Of a DNA stretch of 64,000 nucleotides, positions 1 through 8,313 are shown in pieces. Both the position numbers and the translations under genes were made by a program. Within the stretch, counting starts at the first letter, position 1. Each line of letters begins with the position of its first letter. This stretch comes from CAKMMH01 sp927798255 (GTDB lineage: Bacteria > Bdellovibrionota_C > UBA2361 > CAKMMH01), in assembly GCA_034180415.1 (NCBI GenBank), contig JAXFOK010000010.1, positions 1 to 64,000 of the forward strand. Direction: 5' to 3'. Under the pieces are notes generated by a model. That model was not told where the DNA came from and ran no database searches. It saw only the letters and a list, made by a program, of their open reading frames with translations.

Positions 1-54
1 GTGAAGTTATTGTGTGAGACATTTCATATCGAAATTCCAAATGAGTATAGATAA
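1..54 (+). CDS. C-terminal tail of a gene entering from the left edge
   Basis: The first 17 codons form an open frame ending in TAA at 52-54 and reading as the tail of a protein (final residues IPNEYR). A strong hairpin follows 17 bases later, as expected after a gene end. There is too little sequence to recognise a family. It could equally be chance reading frame at the window edge. Confidence 0.3.
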   Translation: MKLLCETFHIEIPNEYR

Positions 55-71
55 CTGCAAATAACAGTTTG

Positions 72-95
72 TAGGGGAGTTCTGATACTCCCCTA
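72..95. terminator. Hairpin with 9-bp perfect stem
   Basis: TAGGGGAGT pairs with ACTCCCCTA around a 6-base loop. On the + strand it is followed by TAAAAA rather than a T run; on the minus strand the hairpin is followed by ACAAAC. It is probably a transcription stop or processed 3' end for the gene ending at 54, but lacks a classical U tract. Confidence 0.4.
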
Positions 96-434
96 TAAAA
101 ATGGCTATTTATCAACTGTTTGTTGTGACATAGCCAAAATTTAAAAGACATCACCCTAGTCTTTATGATACTTATAAAGACGAAATCAAAACCTTTCTTA
201 AGGATTGCAAAGGGTATTCTTACCAATACAATCAGACATTTTTTGACTAAGAATTTCTTATATTTTATAATTGTGAAATTGTTAAATATGTGTAGAAGTC
301 AACTCTTTGTGTTTAATAGGTTTTTTATTATTTTTACTCCTTTTACTAGGGTTATTCCTAAAATACTTTTTTTAAAAGTCTGTCGTATAGGCTTTAAGAG
401 TGTTTTATCAAATAATCCTATTAAAGGAGATATC

Positions 435-1412
435 ATGGGACAAGAAGACAATAACGTGCAGAGTGTGGAGCAGAAACAACCTCTCGGAGCGGAAAAAACG
501 ACGATGACGAAAAAAAAGCCATTTTGGAAATCACGTGAGGGAATTATCCTTCAAGTGGTTTGTTTCCCGATAACCATCATTGCGTGGCTTATTTACGCAA
601 TCATCAAAATCCCAACGTTACTCACGGGGGCGGTGCTTAGGGAGTTAAAAGAGAATTTCATCGACTACCTCTTTACAAAGGAAGTCAAAGATGAAAGCGG
701 TGAAACCGTCGCCGTAAAATTCATATCAATGCCAAAAATTTTTATCGGTGCGCACTTTTGTGTGACGCTTCCACTAATTATGGCGTTGATTGTTCACTTT
801 CTGCCTCATACTGATGTGGCATGTTCATTCGTCGCACTACTACTTCCCATTATTTCTGTAGCAATCATTATCTATGACTTGCCAGTCATCAAATTTTGGG
901 GCTATGTTGCGATAAGTGCGATTGCAGTGCCACTAATCGATTTTGGTTGGTACAAATTGTTCGAATATTGCTTTGGAACAGGAATAGATATTTTCTCGCT
1001 CCTTAACAAAGCAATACTCGGAATTAATCCTGTGTTTAATACAGGGGCCTTTATAATGATGTCAATTTTATGGTTCATTGTATTGGCGTTTCCTGTATTG
1101 CATGCGCTTCTTCAAAGTCGGTTTGAAATTACCGACAAAGAGGTCTACTCGGTGAAGCTTGGGGAAAGAAGTGGACTCGTTTCCCAATATGGCAAGATCG
1201 TTACCGGGAAATTTGACATCATGGAATCCATTTTCTCAGGAACTGGCGGTATTAAGATTAAGCACTTCACACGTCCTGATGAGGATGCGCTTAAAATCGA
1301 TAATGTTCCTGGCCTGGGAAACTGGTTTTCCACGCTTGTCTTCTGCCCTTGGGCATTCGGCATAAAAAAGGCGATTGAACGTCTCAATCAAAGAGATCAT
1401 TCTGTTGCCTAA
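435..1412 (+). CDS. Unrecognised multi-spanning membrane protein, higher GC than its neighbours
   Basis: A 325-residue product. I chose ATG 435 because AAAGGAG lies 8 bases upstream and the sequence becomes GC-richer exactly there; the open frame further upstream is AT-rich and poor in protein character. After a polar Lys-rich head come about five hydrophobic segments (near residues 35-60, 100-120, 130-150, 155-175, 205-225), then a soluble tail of about 100 residues with alternating short strands, loosely like a bacterial PH-type membrane-bound domain; that resemblance is weak. It stands alone between a leader and its own terminator. Base composition is far above the surrounding exchanger gene, which suggests transfer. 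I do not recognise the family and assign no function. Confidence 0.7.
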   Translation: MGQEDNNVQSVEQKQPLGAEKTTMTKKKPFWKSREGIILQVVCFPITIIAWLIYAIIKIPTLLTGAVLRELKENFIDYLFTKEVKDESGETVAVKFISMPKIFIGAHFCVTLPLIMALIVHFLPHTDVACSFVALLLPIISVAIIIYDLPVIKFWGYVAISAIAVPLIDFGWYKLFEYCFGTGIDIFSLLNKAILGINPVFNTGAFIMMSILWFIVLAFPVLHALLQSRFEITDKEVYSVKLGERSGLVSQYGKIVTGKFDIMESIFSGTGGIKIKHFTRPDEDALKIDNVPGLGNWFSTLVFCPWAFGIKKAIERLNQRDHSVA

Positions 1413-1441
1413 CACTAGATAGCGTACCTACCCCATTTTAT

Positions 1442-1496
1442 AGAAGCCACTTTTTAAAGAAAGGTTAAAAAACACACAGAGTGGCTTCTCTTTTTA
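1442..1496 (+). terminator. Rho-independent terminator of the 435-1412 gene
   Basis: AGAAGCCACT (1442-1451) pairs perfectly with AGTGGCTTCT (1480-1489) and is followed by CTTTTT. It sits 30 bases after the stop codon. Confidence 0.82.
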
Positions 1497-1633
1497 ATTC
1501 ATTTATATTAATTACAACCTGAAAATACCTTTTAATTATCTTTAATCATCTCATTTCACTATTTATTTTCTTATTTTATTACCTTAAAATACTTTTCTAT
1601 AAGTTTTTAAATTTTTATTTTTGGAATTTTTTT

Positions 1634-2602
1634 ATGACACTACCTATTTTAGCTACAATTTTTGGAATTTTTTTACTTTTATATAGTGCTGATATTTTCG
1701 TAGATGGTGCAAGCGACACTGCAAAATATTTTAATATTCCATCTTTACTTATTGGAATCGTAATTATAGGTTTTGGAACCTCTATGCCAGAACTTGTTGT
1801 TTCTTTTATTTCAGGAATAGAAAGAACCCCAGGAATTGCTATTGGGAATGCTTACGGTTCAAATATTGCAAATATCGCACTTATACTAGGTACGACAGCT
1901 TTAATTTCACCTGTAATTGTTAATAAAAGTATCCTAAAAAAAGAGCTTCCTATTTTAACTTTTGTAACTCTTGTTTCACTCTTTTTAATTCTTGATAAAA
2001 ATATTTCTAGAGTTGATAGCATTATTTTACTTTTTCTTTTCTTAGGATTTATGTCTTACCTTATTTTTGATGGTTTAAAAGCTTCCAAAAATATAAAAGA
2101 AAATGAAAGCTTAAAAAAAGAAAAAGAGAACATTTCCATTTTAAAAGCAATTTTATTTGTTTTAATTGGATTAGTATTACTTGTTGTAAGCTCAAAAATA
2201 TTAGTTTGGGGAGCTGTAAAAATTGCTGCTAGCTTAGGAGTTAGTGAGCTTGTTATCGGTCTTACAGTTGTAGCAGTAGGCACTTCCCTTCCAGAGCTAG
2301 CATCATCAATTGTCTCAGCAAGGAAAAATGAACATGACCTTACATTTGGAAATATTATAGGTTCTAATATTTTTAACACGTTAGCTTGCGTTGGTATTGC
2401 AGGAAGCATTATGCCTTTTTCTATTTCAAAAGATATAATATTTAGAGATATGGGGGTCTTAATATTTTTAACTCTCATTCTCTTTTTAATGGGATATAAT
2501 TTTAAAAACAAACAAGGAAAAATATCTCGCTTTGAAGGTGCATTTCTTTTAGCTTGCTACATTGCTTATACAAGCATTTTAATTTTAAAAAGTATTAACT
2601 AA
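1634..2602 (+). CDS. Calcium/sodium antiporter, K+-dependent Na+/Ca2+ exchanger family (YrbG-like)
   Basis: A 322-residue inner-membrane exchanger expected to expel Ca2+ in return for Na+ or H+. The two internal repeats that define the family are visible: GTSMPEL (48-54) with GNAYGSNIAN (71-80), and GTSLPEL (216-222) with GNIIGSNIFN further on. These carry the ion-binding acidic and polar residues. About ten membrane segments are separated by a short charged cytoplasmic loop around residues 150-170 (NIKENESLKKEKEN). Length fits the bacterial family. The next gene begins 10 bases after the stop, so the two may be co-transcribed. Confidence 0.93.
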   Translation: MTLPILATIFGIFLLLYSADIFVDGASDTAKYFNIPSLLIGIVIIGFGTSMPELVVSFISGIERTPGIAIGNAYGSNIANIALILGTTALISPVIVNKSILKKELPILTFVTLVSLFLILDKNISRVDSIILLFLFLGFMSYLIFDGLKASKNIKENESLKKEKENISILKAILFVLIGLVLLVVSSKILVWGAVKIAASLGVSELVIGLTVVAVGTSLPELASSIVSARKNEHDLTFGNIIGSNIFNTLACVGIAGSIMPFSISKDIIFRDMGVLIFLTLILFLMGYNFKNKQGKISRFEGAFLLACYIAYTSILILKSIN

Positions 2603-2612
2603 GAATTTTTTT

Positions 2613-3389
2613 ATGATCACTGATTCATTTGATAGCAAAAGTAATGCGATAATTAAACCAGAAGCTTTTTATGGTGAAAAGAAAAACTTTTCTGATATAG
2701 CAATAGCGACATTTTCTGATAAAATTTTTTATTATGTTTTAAGACAATTTAAAAATACAAAGATTGGTAAATTTAGGGCTCATGTAACAGCAAAAGATAT
2801 ATATTTAATAGAAGTAGAGGGAAGAAAAATAGTGTTTTACTTATCTAATATTGGCTCCACTTTAGCCACAATGGATATTATTGAAATAAATCATGTAACA
2901 GGTGCTAATAAATTTATTTTTTTTGGCTCAGCAGGTTCATTAGATAATGAAAAAACAAAAAATAAGTTTGTAATTCCTACCTCTGCTTATAGAGATGAAG
3001 GAGCTTCTTATCATTTTAAAAAAGCTTCTGATTATATAAGAATTAAAAATTCTTCATTTATGCAGAAATTTTTTAAAGAGAAAAATATTCCATATATCGC
3101 AGGGAAAGTTTGGACGACTGACGCACCTTATAGAGAAACTGAAAATAATGCAAAAAAGAGAAAAGATGAGGGCTGCATAGCTGTTGAAATGGAAGTAGCT
3201 GGAGTGCAAGCAGTATGTGATTTTTATGGATTTGATTTTTACGATTTTTTAGTTACAGGTGATGTATTATACACAGACTCAAATATAAAATATGATAAAC
3301 GTGGTTTTTCAAAAGCAAATCATGATGTAGATAAATTTTTTATCGCACTTGAGCTTGTTAAAGCTTTAGACCTAAACAAAAAGAAGTAA
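2613..3389 (+). CDS. Nucleoside phosphorylase / nucleosidase superfamily protein (uridine phosphorylase-like)
   Basis: A 258-residue cytoplasmic enzyme of the PNP/UDP phosphorylase fold. Characteristic pieces are FGSAGSLD (104-111), the phosphate/ribose strand; TSAYRDEGASYHF (123-135); VWTTDAPYRET (166-176); and VEMEVAGV (191-198), whose Glu-Met-Glu normally contacts the ribose. Late in the protein TGDVLY replaces the usual SD-containing catalytic strand. These suggest cleavage of a nucleoside with phosphate or water in purine/pyrimidine salvage; the base specificity cannot be read. It follows the exchanger by 10 bases. Confidence 0.85.
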   Translation: MITDSFDSKSNAIIKPEAFYGEKKNFSDIAIATFSDKIFYYVLRQFKNTKIGKFRAHVTAKDIYLIEVEGRKIVFYLSNIGSTLATMDIIEINHVTGANKFIFFGSAGSLDNEKTKNKFVIPTSAYRDEGASYHFKKASDYIRIKNSSFMQKFFKEKNIPYIAGKVWTTDAPYRETENNAKKRKDEGCIAVEMEVAGVQAVCDFYGFDFYDFLVTGDVLYTDSNIKYDKRGFSKANHDVDKFFIALELVKALDLNKKK

Positions 3390-3524
3390 TAAATTCAACA
3401 AATAAACTCCTTATTATACTAATTTTTATAAGAAATGAAATAAAACTAAATTCTTTTGAATCTTATTTCAATATTTAAAATCCATTAAAATAAGAATAAA
3501 AATTATTTATAAGGATAAAATTTC

Positions 3525-3926
3525 ATAGATAATAACAATAATTTAAAGAAAGCTCAAAAATTAATATCAACATCTTTTATTTTCATAGTTTCATATACTC
3601 TTTTATCTTGTTGTATACTCTTATCAACTATAATTCCAGCAGCATTAAAAATACATCCAACTACAAATTATGGACACTATATGGAGTTAATATTCATCTT
3701 AACTGGATTGATAGGTATATTTATGATAATTCTAATACCAGTATGTTTATTTTTAAGTATTAAAGGTACATTAATATCGAGAAAAATTAAAAACGAAGGT
3801 AATGACCAAAATGCAAAATTTACATATATTGTAGGTATAGGATGCACTATAATTTCAACGATATATTTTTTAATTATACTATCTATCTTAATAATTCCAT
3901 TTTTAAGAATAACACGATTTCATTAA
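3525..3926 (+). CDS. Small four-span membrane protein with an apparent ATA start
   Basis: The open frame runs without a stop from 3519 to 3926. An AAGGA ribosome site at 3511-3515 lies 9 bases before an ATA codon at 3525, and the residues after it (DNNNNLKKAQK, then a hydrophobic span) look like a normal protein start. The first ATG, at 3681, would cut off the first membrane segment. So the 133-residue protein is either started at AUA, or its ATG mutated to ATA and it is a damaged gene. Segments of about 20 hydrophobic residues lie near residues 17-40, 53-78 and 98-128. No family recognised. Confidence 0.5.
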   Translation: MDNNNNLKKAQKLISTSFIFIVSYTLLSCCILLSTIIPAALKIHPTTNYGHYMELIFILTGLIGIFMIILIPVCLFLSIKGTLISRKIKNEGNDQNAKFTYIVGIGCTIISTIYFLIILSILIIPFLRITRFH

Positions 3927-3941
3927 TCACTACTTTGCTAA

Positions 3942-4553
3942 TTATAAATGAGGAGATAAGAATTCCCTAACCTCTTCTCTCTCATCTTCTTTCCAAATAC
4001 CAAAGTTGGCATTCTCTTTTGCTGCAAAAAAATCAATTGCAATAAGACGTTTAAAACTTATATTTAAATTACAAACCTCGACTCCTGCTTCTTTAAATTT
4101 ATTAAGCGCCACATCATACTCATTTTCATTATAAAAATTTTTAAACACCACTCTTTTAATCTTATTTGCAATAATGTGTTTTGTGCAATCATTACAAGGA
4201 AAAATTGTAGCATAAAGCGTAGCGCCATCTGTTTCTCTTATACTATAAGAAATTGCATTTGTTTCTGAGTGCATTCCTCTACAAGTTTGAGGACGGGATT
4301 TGTCCATATAGTCTTTTCCTGTAATTTTTTCTTTTTCACACATTCCAAGCTCAAGACAACTTTTTAACCCACATGGCGCACCATTATAACCTGTGCCTAT
4401 AATTCTATTATCTTTTACTAGCACTGACCCCGCGTGAACTTTAAAACAACTTGCACGGCTTGCAATAGAAATTGCTATCTTTAAAAAATATTCATCCCAA
4501 GTAGGACGCGCCTCTAAAGCACTTTCAGTTATAATTTTTATATATGAGTCCAT
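3942..4553 (-). CDS. Deoxycytidylate (dCMP) deaminase family, ComEB-like
   Basis: A 203-residue zinc deaminase predicted to convert dCMP to dUMP for thymidylate synthesis. The zinc site is H95-S96-E97 (catalytic Glu97) with P119-C120-N-D-C123. The segment HAGSVLVKDNRIIGTGYNG (40-58) is typical of the family, as is the Cys-containing insertion between the two motifs (CGLKSC...CEKEK...CRGMHSE). The last 40 residues beyond the core are less conserved. The gene stands alone and faces the small membrane gene at 3525-3926. Confidence 0.92.
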   Translation of the reverse strand: MDSYIKIITESALEARPTWDEYFLKIAISIASRASCFKVHAGSVLVKDNRIIGTGYNGAPCGLKSCLELGMCEKEKITGKDYMDKSRPQTCRGMHSETNAISYSIRETDGATLYATIFPCNDCTKHIIANKIKRVVFKNFYNENEYDVALNKFKEAGVEVCNLNISFKRLIAIDFFAAKENANFGIWKEDEREEVREFLSPHL

Positions 4554-4705
4554 ATTAAGCCTTATAATATTAAAAAAACTTTCTATATTTATAACATATC
4601 AAATTTACTAATTTTTAATACTATTAATTTTAATTTTTACTTAATTTATAAAAATAATTGTTAAAAATGATAAATTTTTGTATCATTTAAAAATCGTTTT
4701 TAAAA

Positions 4706-4731
4706 TGGAGCTTTAACTGGCTCCAGGGTTT
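4706..4731 (+). terminator. Terminator-like hairpin in the leader of the 4774 gene
   Basis: TGGAGC pairs with GCTCCA and is followed by GGGTTTTTT. It sits 43 bases before the start at 4774, with no intact + strand gene directly upstream, so it may act as an attenuator or end a short leader RNA. Confidence 0.45.
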
Positions 4732-4773
4732 TTTCGAGTTTTATAAGGAGAGGTGAGAAAAGAGAGGTGAGAT

Positions 4774-5055
4774 ATGACGTCTCTAACGGAATTTGACACC
4801 ATGGTATGCTCCGTGATCATCGCGGTCTTCCTCGGACTTCTTCTCTTGAATGACCGTTTTTCAGGAGGTGACCTTGACCAGTACCTTCATGCTCGAAAAG
4901 AGCTTGATGGGATTCACCCTCGCGACCCTCATTACACGAAGGTCGCACAAGAATGCAAGCCTGGCTTGAGATACTATATCATTAAATATCTCTTGTTTGC
5001 GCTCATGGGACTCTCGGCATTATGGGGAATATATTATATTTCCCCAACGCGATAG
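4774..5055 (+). CDS. Small two-span membrane protein, higher GC, first of a degenerate tandem pair
   Basis: A 93-residue protein started by ATG after GAGAGGTGAG. Topology: N-terminal hydrophobic span (about 9-27), a polar middle with many charged residues (HARKELDGIHPRD), and a C-terminal span (about 70-90). No family recognised. The C-terminal half (RYYIIKYLLFALMG) resembles that of the next, broken gene (RRFYVKRYFLLLLFIGG), so the two look like an ancient duplication. GC content and codon choice are clearly unlike the flanking AT-rich genes. Confidence 0.68.
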   Translation: MTSLTEFDTMVCSVIIAVFLGLLLLNDRFSGGDLDQYLHARKELDGIHPRDPHYTKVAQECKPGLRYYIIKYLLFALMGLSALWGIYYISPTR

Positions 5056-5067
5056 AGAAAGGAAAAT

Positions 5068-5356
5068 ATGGTTACTTACCAGATGTGATCGGACTTTCGT
5101 TAACAATTTCCGTCATAGCATTCCTTCTTATAATCAATGAAGGAACAGTGGATTCGAGACAGTTGCGCAAGGAAAAATGCAACTACAAGGAGCATTTAAA
5201 AAACTAAAGCCGGATAAAGCACATAACGGTTATTTACAATCGATTTATGTGCGCGCCCTCCCACCGAGAAGGTTTTACGTAAAACGCTACTTCCTCCTAT
5301 TGTTATTTATTGGTGGAATGGCAGCCCTTGCATGGCTCGTCTTTAGCGTTCAGTAA
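5068..5356 (+). pseudogene. Frameshifted second copy of the small membrane protein
   Basis: ATG 5068 follows AGAAAGGAAAAT, a good ribosome site, but its frame stops after six codons. Translation resumes in another frame (from about 5075: VIGLSLTISVIAFLLIINEG, then polar) and, after a run of five A at about 5173, in a third (from 5178: Lys-rich, then RRFYVKRYFLLLLFIGGMAA to TAA 5354-5356). Joined, the pieces reproduce the span-polar-span layout of the gene at 4774. Two single-base changes would explain this; either real decay or sequence errors at homopolymers. Confidence 0.6.
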
Positions 5357-5370
5357 AATACAAATGTCAA

Positions 5371-5410
5371 GAAAGGTAGCAACTTTGTTCGCTGCCTTTC
5401 TTTATTTTTA
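5371..5410 (+). terminator. Rho-independent terminator after the small membrane gene pair
   Basis: GAAAGGTAGC (5371-5380) pairs with GCTGCCTTTC (5391-5400, one G-T wobble) and is followed by TTTATTTTT. It may also serve the opposing DUF2207 gene that ends at 5408. Confidence 0.8.
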
Positions 5411-7117
5411 CCAACTACTGCTTCCACCACCACCATGACCACCACCAGAGAAACCACCACTTGCACCATGAATACTGCTAGAATGATTTCTAGGAGAAGG
5501 AATCGGCTTTAAACTTGTGCTTAAACTTCTAACACTTGAATTAATTGACCTATTAAATGATGTAAAATTATTATTTCCCTCATACCATGAAGGAAGAGAA
5601 ATCATTAACTTTTGCATCTTATTTAAAAACTCATTTGTAACTCCTGCAGCAACTGCATAAGGTAAAACTTTACTACAATAATTAACTTCATTTTTCATTA
5701 AAACTTCTATTTGAGGATTTTCTACCTTTCTTAAAAACATCTCAAATCCCTTAACTTCAGAAAAAAGCTTATTTCCATAATCTGTTTTTTTATACATAAA
5801 CTTACTTGTAATTATTAAAATGATAAATATTACACCTAATATTAATACATGCAGAAAAGAAATATTTAAAACGAAAAATGCTAAAAAAGGAATTATAAAG
5901 AGCATCGTTAACATTGTATTTCTCGCGATTATAGAAGATTTTGTATATATTCCTTTAACTTCCGCATCTTTTTTTATTTCATTATATATTGTATCTAGAG
6001 TAACTTCATTAGAAGGGAAGCAAGTATTATTATTTAACATTTGCATTTCTTTTTGTTTTCTTTCACTTTCTAATGCGCCAAGTGATGTCTGAGCTTTTCC
6101 TCCCTTAAACAATAAATTAAAAAGTTTTGTTTCATAAATATTATCTGTAACTAAATCTTTCATCTTTATTAAATATGTATCATTATTTTCTTCTTTAATT
6201 TTTATAAAACCTTTTGATGCCCAGTAAAAAATAAGAGAAATAACTTCATTAGGACTAGATCTATCATCTAATAAAAATCCAAATTTACATGGATCCATAT
6301 TTTCTGGTGGGTAATATTTTGCAGGAATCGCTATATAATCATCTTTTCCAAATTTTAGCCATGCTAAAAAAATTGCAAATAAAGAACCAAACAACAATAT
6401 TAATGCATCTTTAGCTCTTTTTATATAAAAAAGGATTTTCTCTAAAAAAGTAGGTTCTTTAAATAATCCCTTATTAAAGTCCATAAAGAATGATATTCCT
6501 TGCCCTGGGACAAGCATGTTGTTATAAAAAAAAGATATATTATCTCCACTAAGAAAATAATCTAAATATTGTTGCGTACTTCCATATGACCCAACATAAA
6601 AATAAGGAATATTATTTGTTATATCAAAAGGAAAAGTTATTTTAAAATTTACTTTATGAATATTAGTTTGATGATCATTTCCTGTTATATTCCATTTTAT
6701 TAAATCTTTATCATTAAAAAAATCTATCACCCCATATGCATTATAACGAATTGTATATTTTTGATAAGAATCAACGAATCTATTTGCACTTCCTATCTTA
6801 AATACAATATTTCCATTTTCGCTATATTGACTAAAAGGTTCCGTTTGGTTATTCCTTAAGATTTGAACATCATATATTTTAAGTGATGATATCTTTGTCC
6901 CATTTACTATATAATCAAGAGGAATCCACCTTATTAGCCCGTATCTTGGTTTAGAAAAAGTAACATAAAAATCTTCTGTAACTTCAATCGTGGAATCTTT
7001 ATTTACATTAATATTGACACTAAGTTCATTAATTTCATAAAATTCGGCATACGAAAGACTTGATACTAAAAAAATAGGTAAAACGAAAATTAACAATAAA
7101 TTTAAAAATCTTTTCAT
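5408..7117 (-). CDS. DUF2207 family membrane protein
   Basis: A 569-residue envelope protein of unknown role. It begins with a signal peptide (residues 1-24, ending SLSYA), then the DUF2207 extracytoplasmic beta domain (about 25-215, with VNINVNKDSTIEVTED and the Arg-rich GLIRWIP), a membrane span near 235-255, a cytoplasmic part, two close spans near 400-435, and a Gly/Ser-rich tail (SGGFSGGGHGGGGSSSW) that is a hallmark of the family. Its ATG overlaps the hemW stop codon by 4 bases (ATGA), so it is translationally coupled to hemW. Confidence 0.88.
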   Translation of the reverse strand: MKRFLNLLLIFVLPIFLVSSLSYAEFYEINELSVNINVNKDSTIEVTEDFYVTFSKPRYGLIRWIPLDYIVNGTKISSLKIYDVQILRNNQTEPFSQYSENGNIVFKIGSANRFVDSYQKYTIRYNAYGVIDFFNDKDLIKWNITGNDHQTNIHKVNFKITFPFDITNNIPYFYVGSYGSTQQYLDYFLSGDNISFFYNNMLVPGQGISFFMDFNKGLFKEPTFLEKILFYIKRAKDALILLFGSLFAIFLAWLKFGKDDYIAIPAKYYPPENMDPCKFGFLLDDRSSPNEVISLIFYWASKGFIKIKEENNDTYLIKMKDLVTDNIYETKLFNLLFKGGKAQTSLGALESERKQKEMQMLNNNTCFPSNEVTLDTIYNEIKKDAEVKGIYTKSSIIARNTMLTMLFIIPFLAFFVLNISFLHVLILGVIFIILIITSKFMYKKTDYGNKLFSEVKGFEMFLRKVENPQIEVLMKNEVNYCSKVLPYAVAAGVTNEFLNKMQKLMISLPSWYEGNNNFTSFNRSINSSVRSLSTSLKPIPSPRNHSSSIHGASGGFSGGGHGGGGSSSW

Positions 7118-8289
7118 AAAAATTCCTCTATTATAGAGTTTGAAAGCAAAACCTTATCTTCATTAATACGAACTCTATCTTTCGTAACATTAATTAAGTT
7201 TTCTTTTTCTAATTTTAAAACAACATCACTATAAAGCGCTAGAAAGTTTTTATTAAATATTTTTTCAAATTCTTTAAATGAAACTCCATTTTTCTTTCTT
7301 AACCCCATCATTATATATTCAAACATTGTTGTATTTAAATCATTTTCTTCATAATATGAATATAATTTTTCTATTTCATTACTATTAATTATATTTATAT
7401 AATCCTTATAAGACCTAACATTAGCATATCTAACATTACCTGTAGGAAAATTATTATCATTATATTTTAAATATCCGCTATACGCGCTAGCCCCTAGTCC
7501 TAAAAAATCCTTACTTTCCCAATATGCTAAATTATGTTTTGATTCAAATCCAAATTTTGAATAATTACTTATTTCATATCTTGTAAATCCAAAATCCTTA
7601 AGTGTATTACTTATTTCATTATCCATTTTTACAAAAAGAGTATCTCCTACTTCTTTAATTTTTCCTTCTTCTCTTAATTTATAAAATGCTGTCTTTTCTT
7701 CAATAATTAAAGAATAATAAGAAATATGAGAAACATCCAAATTTTTAATAATTTCTAAATCATGTTTAATATCATTAAGTGTTTGACTAGGAATACCATA
7801 AATTAAATCAAGACTTATATTTTTAAATCCCGCATCCTTTATTAACCCTATACTTTCAAAAGTATCATTTACACCATGAGCTCGGCCTAAAAATTTTAAA
7901 ATTTCATTATTAAAACTTTGCACTCCAAGACTTATTCTATTTATTCCAAGCTCTTTATATCCAAACAATTTTTCTTTTGTTAAAGTTCTAGGATTTGCTT
8001 CAAGTGTAATTTCAATATTATCTTCTAATTTAAAATTTTCTTTTACTATATTTATAAAATCATTGTAAAAAAACGGCTCAATTAAAGATGGTGTTCCACC
8101 TCCAAAATAAATACTAGAAATCCTCCTATCCTTCCAAATAAGTTTTTGTGATTGAAATAAAAAATCATTTATTAAAGATTTAAAGTATTCTTTTTTAGGA
8201 AAATTCCTTACACAAACAGAGTAAAAATCACAATATTTGCATTTTGATAAACAAAACGGAATATGAATATAAAGTGCAAAAGGTTTCAT
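7114..8289 (-). CDS. hemW: HemW-like radical SAM protein (heme chaperone / coproporphyrinogen oxidase-like)
   Basis: A 391-residue radical SAM enzyme. The 4Fe-4S motif is C13-x3-C17-x2-C20 in IPFCLSKCKYCDF, the extra-Cys-neighbour form typical of HemW. YFGGGTPS follows near residue 62, the SAM glycine motif, and ISLGVQSFN and ISYYSLIIEEKT are family signatures; the C-terminal HemW domain is present. HemW proteins bind heme and pass it to target proteins; true HemN has a longer N terminus that is missing here. The gene lies 24 bases after secA and overlaps the DUF2207 start, suggesting one transcript. Confidence 0.93.
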   Translation of the reverse strand: MKPFALYIHIPFCLSKCKYCDFYSVCVRNFPKKEYFKSLINDFLFQSQKLIWKDRRISSIYFGGGTPSLIEPFFYNDFINIVKENFKLEDNIEITLEANPRTLTKEKLFGYKELGINRISLGVQSFNNEILKFLGRAHGVNDTFESIGLIKDAGFKNISLDLIYGIPSQTLNDIKHDLEIIKNLDVSHISYYSLIIEEKTAFYKLREEGKIKEVGDTLFVKMDNEISNTLKDFGFTRYEISNYSKFGFESKHNLAYWESKDFLGLGASAYSGYLKYNDNNFPTGNVRYANVRSYKDYINIINSNEIEKLYSYYEENDLNTTMFEYIMMGLRKKNGVSFKEFEKIFNKNFLALYSDVVLKLEKENLINVTKDRVRINEDKVLLSNSIIEEFL

Positions 8290-8313
8290 GATTTAATTAT
8301 TATAAACCATTTC

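Noticed and set aside
165..434. An N-terminal extension of the 435 gene to the ATG at 165
   Set aside because: The extension is AT-rich and has no ribosome site, while AAAGGAG and a composition change mark 435 as the start.
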